A DNA stretch of 64,000 nt. Origin: Cupriavidus sp. D39. GTDB taxonomy: Bacteria; Pseudomonadota; Gammaproteobacteria; Burkholderiales; Burkholderiaceae. The position numbers were made by a program, and so were the translations under genes. The stretch covers positions 744,001 to 808,000 of the forward strand of contig NZ_JAPNLE010000009.1 in assembly GCF_026627925.1 (NCBI RefSeq), written 5' to 3'. A model generated the notes under the pieces. It searched no databases. It was not told where the DNA came from and saw nothing but the letters and a program-made list of their open reading frames with translations. Positions 9,366-19,854 of the stretch are shown here, piece by piece. Numbering within the stretch: position 1 is the stretch's first letter; each line of letters opens with the position of its first letter.

Positions 9366-10130
9366 GGCACGCTGCTTGTCGATCGGCACGGTGTCCAGCG
9401 TCCATGTGTGTACCCCGATCTCCTTGAGAAACCGAATCTTCTCCAGCGTTTCCGTGAGCGTCGTCGGACTGTGTCGGGCCGGCGGCGTCTTGAGCCAGTC
9501 GAGAACGGTCATGCCTGCGGCGTCGTGTTGGCTCGATAGTGCTGCGTCGGCGCGCCTCAGTTGCGCCTCAGGGACGGTCGCCTCGATCAGGGCGAGAGTG
9601 TTGCGCACGATCTCAGCCCAGACCGATCGTCCGAGATCCCGCAACGTCCGGTCGGCGGGAATCAGAATCCTTCGTTCGTACAGCCAGCAGTTCGTGTGCT
9701 GGAGCAATTCGTCGAGCGTGAGCGATTCCTTGGCATCCAGGCGCATCCATGCTTCGAGGTCCGCCCACTGGTCCGGTCCGATCGACTTCAAGCCCAGATA
9801 CCCGCAGGCCCAGATCAGGTGGTCATAAAGCGTCTTGTACCGGCGATATAGAGTCCGCAGCGATGCGATCGTCGGCGTCGGTAGGCCGAGCCGCTGGCCG
9901 ACATAGTGCAGCAACTGGCGAGGCAGCGTACCGACCTGGCCGAGGCTATGCCCACTTGCGCGCAGAAATACCAGTTGGATGGCCGCCCCAGCGCGCCGAT
10001 CGGGCCGAAAGCGCTCATTGATCGCCGCGACGTCGCTGTCAGTCAGTGCGAAGTACCGCTCCACATCGAATTCCGACAGCCGCATCGGCAACCGGTCACT
10101 TCCCACATAGCGAAATCCCAAGCCCGGCAT
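9366..10130 (-). pseudogene. tnpA: Tn3-family transposase, N-terminal part
   Basis: This piece holds the N-terminal DNA-binding region (DUF4158) of a Tn3 transposase: MRLSEFDVERYFALTDSDV, RAGAAIQLVFLRASGHSLG and YRRYKTLYDHLIWACGYLG. It ends at HTWTLDTVPIDKQ, where the IS3-family element begins. The start could be 10130 or a methionine about fifteen codons later. Its frame rejoins the middle part after IS removal. Confidence 0.85.
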
Positions 10131-10255
10131 CTCTTGCCCCCATCGAGATGGCGCGATCCGAATCGCGGGCAGATATGTTACGCCCTCCTCTCATTCGCAG
10201 CGGCCAACAGGTGTGGGCTTGTCGGAAAGTGTTGTCGACAAAGGCTTTCGGGGAA

Positions 10256-10290
10256 ACCGCCAGAATTTGCACGAAAAGTACGATTACCCC
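10256..10290 (-). repeat. Tn3-family terminal inverted repeat, right
   Basis: This is the reverse complement of the repeat at 5266-5300, reading GGGGTAATCGTACTTTTC inward on the reverse strand and ending CTGGCGGT. The transposase start lies about 125 bp inside it. Confidence 0.85.
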
Positions 10291-10393
10291 AAGAAGGGGC
10301 GATGGACGTGGGCAGCGAGACATCTCGAAAGCCCAGCGTCCCACCCGGCGTGATAGATCCTTGCTACTCGCCGACTGCGGCGATCCAAGGAGG

Positions 10394-11146
10394 TTAGTAA
10401 AGACCGCGCCTAGTGCGCCGCATTTGCGTTAACAGACTCCGTCGCTCTGCCGGATAGATCGTCTCGCTGATTTCAAGAATCTCGTTTCGGATATTCTTAT
10501 AGTGGCGAACAATACGCAGGCCAGCCGAATTCTCGTCAACCTTGAGTGCCTGACTCGTAGGTTTGTCGATCAGCACGGCATCTGCAATCTGTACCAGATC
10601 GGTAATCCCCTCGTTGCATGCGGTTTCGATGATCGAACTGATCAAGGTCTGCGGGCGCGCTAGGACTTCCTCGCGAATCGCTGCAAAGCGCGCATCCACG
10701 TAGAAGTTCGCGATCGCCAAGACCTTGCCATCGCGTGCATCAACACGCGTGCCACCGAACAACAACCATCGGCTTCCCGGAGGCGCGTGCAGCCGCCGCG
10801 CGGTACTGCGGTCGAGCAATACCTCCTTGACGGATTCAATCTCTCGACGCTCGTTCGCGGCGATGCGCACGAGGTCGTCCACGGATGCCACCACCTGAAC
10901 GTAGGGAGAGGAAGCATCCATGCTCTCGACCCGAGTTCCAACCGACTTCTTGCGTGACACGTAACCACGCTCCTGCAGAATGTCCAGCGCCGCGCGAACC
11001 GTCTGCCGACTCACACCATATTGCTGTGCCAAGTCCACCTCCGTGGGAAGCAGGCTTCCCACGGCATAACGACGGCTTGTGATTTCCTCGGTCAGCTTTC
11101 GCGCGAGGTCAATATACCGCGACGAGGCAGTGGCGGGCTTTGGCAT
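10394..11146 (-). CDS. GntR-family regulator with UTRA ligand domain
   Basis: This 250-residue regulator has an N-terminal winged helix (residues about 10-75: LPTEVDLAQQYGVSRQTV, ALDILQERGYV) and a C-terminal UTRA/HutC-type effector domain (about 100-245: LFGGTRVDARDGKVLAIAN, IDKPTSQALKV, ISETIYP). It sits downstream of the lyase and hydratase genes on the same strand and is the obvious candidate to control the divergent CoA-ester operons. Paired TAGGTACGTAC motifs in the 13.3-13.4 kb intergenic region are possible operators. The effector is probably a pathway acid or CoA ester. Confidence 0.88.
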   Translation of the reverse strand: MPKPATASSRYIDLARKLTEEITSRRYAVGSLLPTEVDLAQQYGVSRQTVRAALDILQERGYVSRKKSVGTRVESMDASSPYVQVVASVDDLVRIAANERREIESVKEVLLDRSTARRLHAPPGSRWLLFGGTRVDARDGKVLAIANFYVDARFAAIREEVLARPQTLISSIIETACNEGITDLVQIADAVLIDKPTSQALKVDENSAGLRIVRHYKNIRNEILEISETIYPAERRSLLTQMRRTRRGLY

Positions 11147-11196
11147 CTATGGCAGTTAACAGTGCGTGCTATTTAACGGATTAGCTCCAGACGAAG

Positions 11197-12190
11197 TCAG
11201 GCGAAGAATTGCTCCAGAGCAGACGGAGGGACCGCCATACCGGTCGCCTTTGCCTTTTCGAGGACGATCCAGAAGTAACGGTATGTCGCTCGATCATGCA
11301 ACTCGCCATTATACTGGGTTGGGCCCCAATCCGCCTTCTGGGCGGCAAGCAAGATCGCCGCGGCATCGTTGACCTCATCAAAGTCGGGCTGCATCGCTTC
11401 GACAATGGGCTTGATCTGCGCGGGATAGATGCTCCACATCCGCAGGAACCCAAACTCGCTACGAGCACGCGCAGCATCCTGACGTACCACGTGGGCGTCC
11501 TTCAGGTTCAGGCAAACATTGTGGGCGGGTACCACGCCGTTTGCCAGCGCTGCCGCTGCGACCTCCGCCTTTGCCCGCGCGATCAGGCGGTGCTCGAACT
11601 GGCCGGGGCTACGCATCTGCGAGGCAGCGATCGCTCCGTGGTGGCCACTCACGAAGTCCATTAGGCCAAAGTCAAGGACTTCAAGATTGGGAATGGTCGC
11701 GATCTGAGCCACGTCGCGCAGCGCACCATGGGTTTCGATTAGGATGTGCAGCGGGATGGCGCGGTCGAGGCGGAGACGCTTGGCCGTCGCCTGGATATAG
11801 GCAGCGGTGCCCTGCAACTTGCTCGTAGGACGTGGCCTTCGGGATGGTGATATAGGCAATCTCGCGGCCGCACTTCGACAGGAGGATGTCCACATCCTCC
11901 TTGCAGGACGCATGCGAGGGATCGTGAATGCGGGCGCCGATCTTCTTGTGAACGTTCTGCGCTGACGCTACAAGCTCCGCCACCATTTCCGCGTGAGCGA
12001 CCTCCTCGCCTGCTCGGGCGCCATCCTCGCAGTCTGCCGTGATGTCAAATATAGGGCCGTACTCGATCTGCAGCGCCAGCGCTTTGTCGATGAGCTTTCG
12101 GCTGCCCGCGAAGTGCTCGCAGGCAGAAAGGACCGGGAATGCCTTTTCGCCAGCAAAGAGTGCTTTCTTGGGGTGTATCAGTTTTTCCAT
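11197..12190 (-). pseudogene. CitE-like CoA-ester lyase (frameshifted)
   Basis: The product belongs to the HpcH/HpaI aldolase and citrate lyase beta family, in the longer variant of about 330 residues. These enzymes cleave malyl-type CoA esters with a divalent metal. The N-terminal part has ACEHFAGSRKLIDKALAL and FDITADCEDGARAGEE, and the C-terminal part has HILIETHGALRDV, LDFGLMDFVSGHHGAI and MWSIYPAQIKPIVEAM. The two lie in different frames, shifted near 11818 after SYEQV. The shift is +1 (or -2) and not at a homopolymer, so this may be a true lesion. The start follows AAAGGAA and lies 15 bp after the hydratase stop. I infer cleavage of beta-methylmalyl-CoA or citramalyl-CoA. Confidence 0.78.
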
Positions 12191-12205
12191 GAGATTCCTT
12201 TCAAT

Positions 12206-13270
12206 TCAATGTTGCTTACGTGGAATAACGACGGTGTAGTCGAGATCGAGAATGACGTCCTTGGAGTACGTCGCCTTGCCGGTGCCGGCCTCTGGAGCCA
12301 CTATGGCATCGGCCCCTCCAACGTTCTTGGCTCCGATGGTGCGGAGGCGGAGCGCGCCGACGCCGGCATCAAGGGGATAGGTGTCAACGACCTCCGTCAT
12401 GCATGAAAGCGTGTCGCCTGAGTACACGGGCGACACATGGCTGCCTGCGTTGATCGCGAGCATGCCGAGGCTGTTTTCCAGGCCGTCGTATGCGAGTGCG
12501 CGGCAGATTGACATCACGTGGCCACCGTAGACGAGGCGCTTGCCTGCAGGACTCAGTGCCATCAACTGAGCGTCGAAGTGGGCCTTCGCGTTGTTCTGAT
12601 AGAGCCTTGCGGCGATGCTGTGATCGCTCTCATTTACGGTCATCGAGCTCGGGTGCTCGATTCGTTCGCCTTTTTTGTAGTCCTCCCATAGATCACCGAA
12701 GCCGGTAACCGCAGTAACTTGACTGGGTCGTGAGTAGGCTGGGGTTTCAAGCCTCTCAGGCTCGACAAAGGGAGGAAGCTCCGGTAGTTCGGCCAAGGCC
12801 GCCGCGGGCTGCCCTGCCTCGCGCTTATGAACCATAACCCAGCGGACGTACGAAAGCACTTCGATCCCATGCTGGTTCTTGGCCGTGGAACGTACGTAGA
12901 CCACCCCGCTCTTGCCGTTGGAGTTCTCCTTCTTCGCCAGCACTAGGCTGGCAACGGACAGGGTGTCACCTGCGAAAACGGGGGCGAGAAACCGTCCATC
13001 CGCATAACCGAGGTTTGCTACCGCATTTAGCGAGAGTTCCGGAACTGTCTTACCGAACACAATATTGAAGACCAGTAGATCTTCGATGGGCGCGCCCGAG
13101 AGGCCCAGCACCTTCGCAGTTGTCGATGCAGTATTCAGCGCCGATCGGCTGCCGGTCAGTCCAATGTAAAGCGCGCGTTCGCCCTCACCAATCGTTCGAG
13201 GCACACCGTGCTGAAAGGACTGCCCCACACGGAAATCCTCAAAAAAGTTGCCACTCCTGCTCTTCGACAT
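12206..13270 (-). CDS. mch: MaoC-type hydratase, probable mesaconyl-CoA hydratase
   Basis: This 354-residue protein has two hot-dog halves. The first (about 10-160) has GNFFEDFRVGQSFQHG, DLLVFNIVFGKTVPELSLN and VVYVRSTAKNQHG. The second (about 200-350) has HFDAQLMALSPAGKRLVYGG and SHVSPVYSGDTLSC. Length and these motifs match the Mch family, which hydrates mesaconyl-C1-CoA to beta-methylmalyl-CoA. AGGAGG precedes the ATG by seven bases. It is the first gene of an operon with the lyase, divergent from the CoA-transferase gene. Itaconyl-CoA hydratase is the main alternative but is usually shorter. Confidence 0.82.
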   Translation of the reverse strand: MSKSRSGNFFEDFRVGQSFQHGVPRTIGEGERALYIGLTGSRSALNTASTTAKVLGLSGAPIEDLLVFNIVFGKTVPELSLNAVANLGYADGRFLAPVFAGDTLSVASLVLAKKENSNGKSGVVYVRSTAKNQHGIEVLSYVRWVMVHKREAGQPAAALAELPELPPFVEPERLETPAYSRPSQVTAVTGFGDLWEDYKKGERIEHPSSMTVNESDHSIAARLYQNNAKAHFDAQLMALSPAGKRLVYGGHVMSICRALAYDGLENSLGMLAINAGSHVSPVYSGDTLSCMTEVVDTYPLDAGVGALRLRTIGAKNVGGADAIVAPEAGTGKATYSKDVILDLDYTVVIPRKQH

Positions 13271-13312
13271 GCCGCTGACCTCCTTTGCTCTCGTTTGATC
13301 AGAAAAATCTTG

Positions 13313-13323
13313 TAGGTACGTAC
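13313..13323. promoter_or_regulatory. Candidate GntR operator, copy 1
   Basis: TAGGTACGTAC, containing the palindrome GTACGTAC, lies about 43 bases upstream of the hydratase start. An identical 11-mer occurs 108 bp away before the CoA-transferase. A GntR gene is linked. Assignment is inference from repetition and position. Confidence 0.45.
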
Positions 13324-13420
13324 ATAGTATATGTATGATTCCATCACGGTCAAGAACTGGCGCAAAATACGCGACTTTTGTGGCTATTAACCGTCAACCA
13401 CCATGGCAACGCCGTGAAAT

Positions 13421-13431
13421 TAGGTACGTAC
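13421..13431. promoter_or_regulatory. Candidate GntR operator, copy 2
   Basis: This second exact TAGGTACGTAC ends two bases before the AAGGAG ribosome binding site of the CoA-transferase gene. A repressor bound here would block that transcript, while copy 1 would cover the divergent one. Confidence 0.45.
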
Positions 13432-13443
13432 TAAGGAGACTCG

Positions 13444-14667
13444 ATGTTCAGTTCTGGCGCACTGTCCGATGTGAAGGTGATAGACCTCACGCAAATGCTC
13501 GCTGGCCCCTTCTGCACCCAAGTTCTCGCCGACCAAGGTGCTCGGATCGTCAAGGTCGAACCCATAAACGGCGAGGGCATGCGACGCACCGGCCCATTTC
13601 TTGCTGATGACAAGCTCCGCTCGTTCGGCGGCTATTTCCAGAGTGTCAACCGCAACAAGGCATCGATTGCCCTAGACCTGAAGAATCCGGAAGGCCGAGA
13701 AGTGCTCAAGGAACTCGTCGCCACTGCGGACGTGGTGGTGGAAAACTTTCGCGGTGGCGTGATGGAGCGCTTGGGCCTGTCCTATGAGGAGTTGGCCAAG
13801 ATTAACCCGGCGTTGGTTTACGCAACGGTGCGTGGCTTTGGCGATAGGCGTAGCGGGGAGAGCCCTTACTATGAGTGGCCGGCATACGACGTAGTCGCGC
13901 AGGCCATGGGTGGCATCATGGGAATCACCGGACCGTCCCCTGAGCAGCCTACCAAGATCGGGCCCGGCGTTGGCGATACGGTGCCAGCGCTAATGCTGGC
14001 GATCGGCATACTCTCGGCCGTGCACCATGCACGCAGGACAGGAGAAGGACAGTTTGTCGACGTGTCGATGGTCGACTGTATCCTGGCGCTGACGGAGCGC
14101 ATCGTCTATCAACACTCCTATGAAGGACACAGCCCGGTCCCCGAGGGCAACAAGCATCCGCTTCTTTGCCCTTTCGGCCTTTTCCGCGCCAAGGACGGCT
14201 GGGTTTCAATCGCTTGCGCCACTGACGAACTGTGGCGTGAACTGGCGCATGCATTCGGACGTGCGGATCTTGCCGAGTCAGCAGAATGTGCCACCAACGC
14301 AGCCCGAGTGCGGAACGCTGGTCTCGTCATCCAGTCGCTGGAAGAGTTCACCCGCCAAAAGACCAAGGACGAACTCAAAGTCATTCTGGGCGGAAGGGTT
14401 CCCTTCGGTCCAGTCTACACAGCAGATGACGTGTTCCACGACGAGCACTTCCGAAGCAGAGACATGCTGGTGGAGATTGATCACCCGGGTAGCCAACAGC
14501 GAGTAACGATCACAGGTGTGCCGATCAAGCTGAGCAAAACCCCTGGTGGCATTGGCCGTCGTGCGCCAACGGTAGGTGAGGATACCGACGCGATCCTTCG
14601 AGAAATCGGCATGTCTTCAGACAGGATCGAGCGACTGCGCAAGTCTGGAGCGGTGGCCGGCGCGTGA
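13444..14667 (+). CDS. Family III (CaiB/BaiF-type) CoA-transferase
   Basis: This 407-residue cytoplasmic enzyme moves CoA between carboxylic acids through an aspartyl-CoA thioester intermediate. It has the family N-terminus VKVIDLTQMLAGPFCTQVL, then VENFRGGVMERLGLSYEEL, DVVAQAMGGIMGITG and GEGQFVDVSMVDCILAL. The probable catalytic Asp is near 178 in GVGDTVPAL. AAGGAG precedes the ATG. It opens an operon with a TctC receptor, divergent from the hydratase and lyase. By context it would activate mesaconate, itaconate or citramalate to its CoA ester. Confidence 0.88.
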   Translation: MFSSGALSDVKVIDLTQMLAGPFCTQVLADQGARIVKVEPINGEGMRRTGPFLADDKLRSFGGYFQSVNRNKASIALDLKNPEGREVLKELVATADVVVENFRGGVMERLGLSYEELAKINPALVYATVRGFGDRRSGESPYYEWPAYDVVAQAMGGIMGITGPSPEQPTKIGPGVGDTVPALMLAIGILSAVHHARRTGEGQFVDVSMVDCILALTERIVYQHSYEGHSPVPEGNKHPLLCPFGLFRAKDGWVSIACATDELWRELAHAFGRADLAESAECATNAARVRNAGLVIQSLEEFTRQKTKDELKVILGGRVPFGPVYTADDVFHDEHFRSRDMLVEIDHPGSQQRVTITGVPIKLSKTPGGIGRRAPTVGEDTDAILREIGMSSDRIERLRKSGAVAGA

Positions 14668-14816
14668 ACTACGCATCATGCACACAGTCGGCATCATCGT
14701 CGCTAGGACAAAGCGCACTGATATTGGCTTCGACATTCGCCCCGGCACGACGCTGACACGCATCCAACTGGTCAGCCCGCTTTAGTGCTTTCTGACCTAA
14801 CACTTCCTAAAAGATC

Positions 14817-15812
14817 ATGACGAACCACCATCCGTTCATAGCGCGCAGCTCCCTTACCGTTCTCGCAGCAGCCCTTGCACTCGCCGACTATGCCAATGCG
14901 GCACCATACCCTGAGCGAGCCGTCACCTGGGTTGTACCGTTTTCGGCCGGAGGCCCGGCCGACGTTCTCGCGCGCAACATTGCAGCGAAGGTCGCTGAAA
15001 ACCTGGGGCAACCAATTGTCATCGACAATACCGGCGGCGCAGGTGGCACCATCGGTGCTGCGAAAGTAGCGAAGTCCAAGAACGACGGGTACACATTTCT
15101 TCTGGGACATGTTGGCCAGATGGCAGCCGCGCCGTATCTGTACAAGAAGCTTCCATATGACCCGATCAAGGACTTTGAGCCGGTCTTCCGGCTTCCCTAC
15201 ACCCCCTTGATTCTCCTGGTGGGCGTAAATTCGCCTTTCAAGAACGTCGAACAGTTGATCGCCGCGGCGAAAGCCAAGCCGGGCAGCATCAATTTCGGCA
15301 ATGCGGGAGTTGGCTCGACTTCTCACTTGGTTGCAGCCCTCTTCGCCCAGCAGGCAGGCATCAACATCACGTCCATTTCCTATAAGGGTGCAGGTCCTGC
15401 CATGGTCGACGTCGTGTCCGGGCGGATCGATGCTATGTTTGACCAGAGCAATTCGTCCCTGCCGCAGGTAACTGCAGGGCGGGCGCGTGCGCTCGCGCAG
15501 TCGGGAGCCAAGCGCATGCCGCAGTTCTCTGCTGTTCCGACGGTCTCGGAGTCGACAATACCCCATTTCGCTGCAGTCACCTGGTACGGCCTTTACGCTC
15601 CTCACGGTACACCAGTGGCTGCCCTCGCTACCATGAACACTGCTTATCGAAAGGCCATCGGCGATTCTTCCTTGCGCGACCGTCTCTCCAAGCAAGGCGT
15701 GCAGCTCCTGCAGGACGAAGAATACTCCGCCGCAGCGCTAAAGAAACTCAATGCCGACGAGCTCGTTCGTTGGAAGGATGTGATCACCCAGACTAGGATC
15801 ACGGCCGAGTGA
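14817..15812 (+). CDS. TctC/Bug-type periplasmic solute receptor
   Basis: This 331-residue receptor has a Sec signal peptide (about 1-28, ending DYANA) and the family motifs VPFSAGGPADVLARNIA, DNTGGAGGTIGA, FEPVFRLPYTPLILLV, SYKGAGPAMVDVVSGR and YGLYAPHGTP. Such Bug receptors bind carboxylates in the periplasm for TctAB transporters or for signalling; no tctA or tctB is visible here. It follows the CoA-transferase by about 150 bases on the same strand, so its ligand is probably the acid activated by that enzyme. Confidence 0.9.
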   Translation: MTNHHPFIARSSLTVLAAALALADYANAAPYPERAVTWVVPFSAGGPADVLARNIAAKVAENLGQPIVIDNTGGAGGTIGAAKVAKSKNDGYTFLLGHVGQMAAAPYLYKKLPYDPIKDFEPVFRLPYTPLILLVGVNSPFKNVEQLIAAAKAKPGSINFGNAGVGSTSHLVAALFAQQAGINITSISYKGAGPAMVDVVSGRIDAMFDQSNSSLPQVTAGRARALAQSGAKRMPQFSAVPTVSESTIPHFAAVTWYGLYAPHGTPVAALATMNTAYRKAIGDSSLRDRLSKQGVQLLQDEEYSAAALKKLNADELVRWKDVITQTRITAE

Positions 15813-16069
15813 GTCTAAAGATGACACTCAGAGCTCAGTATGAATCGGGGTCACCGGTGCCGCTGCGGGATTCGGTGCTTTCGGATGGGTCTGCACTTCG
15901 TTCGCAAAGGGCAAGAGCCTTTGCCTCGGTCATCCTGACGGACACGGAGCTCGAGATTTGGAAGCGCCCAGGTCACTGCATGGGATGGGGCGCCCGGTCG
16001 CGCGTGTCAAGGTATCGGAATAGGCGGTCGCGATGTCCGCAAAGCTGGAGGGAAAATACGAGAATAGAC

Positions 16070-16693
16070 ATGCCGGGCCATCTGCGCTCACTACTGTTCG
16101 TACCTGCCGATAGCGACAGGAAGCTGGAGGCGTCCTTGCGCTCCGGCGCGGACGCGCTGGTGTACGACCTCGAAGAGGTTGTACCCGAAGAAGGCAAGGC
16201 GGACGCGAGAAAAGCGGCTTTCCGCTTTTCTCGCGACACATCGGGAGTCGACGGCGGCCTCGTTCTTTGTGCGTATCGACGGCCTGTCCACGGCCCACGT
16301 TCTAGAGGACCTTGCCACCGTCGTGCGCCACTGCCTGGAGGCCATCGTTTGCTCGATGGCCGGCAGCAGACCGGCCTCATCGCCATGGCGACGGACACAT
16401 CGGAGGGCGTGTCAGGCCTGCCGTCGTACCGCAATGCCCAGTTACGGGTTCGTGCGCGGATGTGGGGCGCGGACGACCTGGATGCGTTTTCGTCGCATGC
16501 CGGGCGGGACCTTACCCCGCCATTCTCCGTTGCGCGAACGCTGTGCCTGCTGGCGGCCGCGCAGGCTGGCGTCGACGCGATCGACGCTGTCAGCACCAAG
16601 CCTGGCGACGAGGAGCAGAGCGTGGCAGAGGTCGCCCAGGCGCGACGCGATGGGTTCGCCGCCAAAGCGGCGGGGCTGCAAAGCCCCCACTGA
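16070..16693 (+). pseudogene. Decayed CitE-like lyase
   Basis: ATG at 16070 opens MPGHLRSLLFVPADSDRKL and ADALVYDLEEVVPEEGK, a classic CitE N-terminus. The frame then shifts at a 32-bp palindrome and continues in another frame as FFVRIDGLSTAHVLEDLATV. After an internal deletion a third stretch in the first frame reads IAMATDTSEGVSGLPSYR, MWGADDLDAF and ARRDGFAAKA. The metal-binding and middle barrel segments are partly missing. It is a second lyase of the same broad family as 11197-12190, and is inactive. Confidence 0.8.
16204..16235. repeat. Perfect 14-bp palindrome at a frameshift
   Basis: The arms CGCGAGAAAAGCGG and CCGCTTTTCTCGCG are perfect reverse complements separated by CTTT. The palindrome coincides with the first frameshift of the CitE-like relic, so the second arm may have been copied from the first during replication. 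Confidence 0.85.
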
Positions 16694-16706
16694 AGCCCAA
16701 GCAACC

Positions 16707-17009
16707 ATGCCCTGTCTCCCCTGCTGGCCGCTGGCCGTCATGCTGGCCAGGCACAGCTGGCGAACCTACCGGCGCGGCCACATCACCCTGCGCGATGGCC
16801 GCCGCCGGGACCTCGCGACGGTACCGATTCGCTTCTGGATCGACGTCGCAGGCAGCCTCGTCCTGGCGATTGCGCTGGCCGCGGCGGGCTCAACCCCGCA
16901 GGCTGATTCGCAAAGAGGACGGAGATCGCATGGCGACGCGTCAGCGGCACGCGTCATGACGAAGCCCATGAAGGCATCTTGCAATTTTCCACAGTGGCAA
17001 ACGAGTTGA
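16707..17009 (+). CDS. Possible small single-pass membrane protein
   Basis: A frame of about 100 codons begins at ATG 16707. It contains a basic segment (RHSWRTYRRGHITLRDGRRR) followed by one hydrophobic helix (AGSLVLAIALAAAG) and a low-complexity tail. I see no strong ribosome binding site and no family. The tail overlaps the end of the antisense frame that continues out of the reverse-strand gene. It may be a fragment or not a gene. Confidence 0.2.
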   Translation: MPCLPCWPLAVMLARHSWRTYRRGHITLRDGRRRDLATVPIRFWIDVAGSLVLAIALAAAGSTPQADSQRGRRSHGDASAARVMTKPMKASCNFPQWQTS

Positions 17010-17043
17010 CGTCGCTTTGGCACGCTCTCCGGAACGATTCCGA

Positions 17044-17465
17044 CTAGCGGGCGGCAGGTCTGCCCGGTTGACATCGGGCTGGGCGGCTGCGGTTCCAGAG
17101 GCGCGGTGGAATGCGGTCGATCTCGGCGTTGACCCACGACTCGAGCTTCCCTTCCGCGTCCGGGTGGTGGTCGGTGAACTTGCCGTGCTTCGCCAGCACC
17201 TCGGCGCGCATGGCCTCGTGCTCGGCTTCCACGCCCGACTCCGTGTACCAGCGCGCGGCGAACTTGTGGAGAGCCGCCTTCTTCTTCCCCCGGCGTATTC
17301 AATCCGGATCGGACTGCCGTCGGCGGCGTCGTAGATCGAGGCCACCTTCTGCTTGGCGAGGTAGACGTCGGCTTCGAGGCCGTATCCGTCGTAGCCGATG
17401 AACGTCTTGATGTCCTTCAGCGTATACGCTGGGGCTGCAGCGGGGGTCGTGTTCTTCGCTGTCAT
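17044..17465 (-). pseudogene. Hypothetical protein with one frameshift
   Basis: The reverse strand opens at ATG 17465 with a short Ala/Thr/Pro leader, then YTLKDIKTFIGYDGYGLEA and KQKVASIYDAADGSP. At the C5 run 17287-17291 the frame breaks. One more base would continue it as KKKAALHKFAARWYTE and AMRAEVLAKHGKFTD to a stop at 17044, about 140 residues. I recall similar short proteins of unknown function on Burkholderiales islands but cannot name a family. Confidence 0.5.
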
Positions 17466-17642
17466 CGTCTGGTTCCCCTGCGGGACCGGAGGCCTTTGGC
17501 GGGGGTGGGTTGCGGAAAAATTATCCAAACCGGTTCGGTCCGAGAAGGCGCGAAGCCGGATATGTGCCATTCCAGACTGGGATTAATATCGGCGCTGACT
17601 GCCTACCCTCGGCCAACACGAACCAGCGCCCGGCACCTCCCA

Positions 17643-19031
<1,389 letters not shown>

Positions 19032-19854
19032 TGCTCAGCTTGAACTAGCGCCCAGCCATCGGACAGCCATAGAGCAGCGCGGGTGTACCCGCCGTCGTTC
19101 ATGAACCGTAGCCACTGGCGATTCGTGACCAGGCGATCACCGATTTCGAATGGCTCGATCCACGTTTTATGGCGAGGCCGTTCGTTGTCGAACGCGAACT
19201 TTGACGCGTCGTCGCCAAGATCGCGCAAGCCGCCGGCATGGAACCTGAATCGGCCCGGGCGGCCGGATTCGTCCGCAGGCCAATCGGCCTGATATGTGGG
19301 TTTAAGTGGCGACTGCGCGAACAGATGAAGGACATCCATTAGCAGCAGTTCCTGATGCTGCTCTTCATGCGCGATTCCGAGCAGGACGAGCGGCTCGAGA
19401 TCAGACGCCGGCTCCGCAGCCAACAGCCTGGCCATGTGCGTATCGACGTGCCGCCGATACGCATCGATCTGCTGGCTGGTCGGGCGCGTCAGCAGCCCTC
19501 TGTGCCGCCGGGGCTGGCGCGGACCCAATGCCTCGTAGTAGGAGTTGAAGAGGTACGCATAGTTTGGATCGAACACCTCGTAACCAGGCAGGTGCTCGAC
19601 GAGCACAAAGGTTTCGAAGAACCAGGTGGTATGCGCAAGGTGCCACTTCACCGGACTCGCGTCTGGCATCGACTGGGCCACCCTGTCCTCGTCCCCGAGC
19701 GGTGCGACGAGACGGTCGGTATAGGCACGAACGCGCCTGAAGCGCGCCTGCAAATCTGCAGAGGCGTCAGCGACCGATCGCTTGAACGTCTCCCCAGACT
19801 CGGACGGGTAGATGCGTGCTTCTCTGGAAGAGTTGTTCTGGCTCATGCTTTTGT

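Larger units (their letters stand above)
5266..10290 (-). mobile_element. Tn3-family transposon, defective
   Basis: The element is bounded by two 35-bp inverted repeats that begin GGGGTAATCGTACTT and end CTGGCGGT. Inside, on the reverse strand, is a Tn3-type transposase gene in pieces. Its C-terminal tail is replaced by a DUF6429 fragment, an IS3-family element sits near its N-terminal third, and its catalytic segment is rearranged. The 5-bp flanks (ATATA on the left, AAGAA on the right) do not match, so the element or its neighbourhood has been rearranged since insertion. No resolvase or passenger gene is visible. Confidence 0.8.

Noticed and set aside
14772..15695. 307-codon reverse frame opposite the TctC receptor
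   Set aside because: The forward strand has a signal peptide and all receptor motifs; the reverse frame has none.
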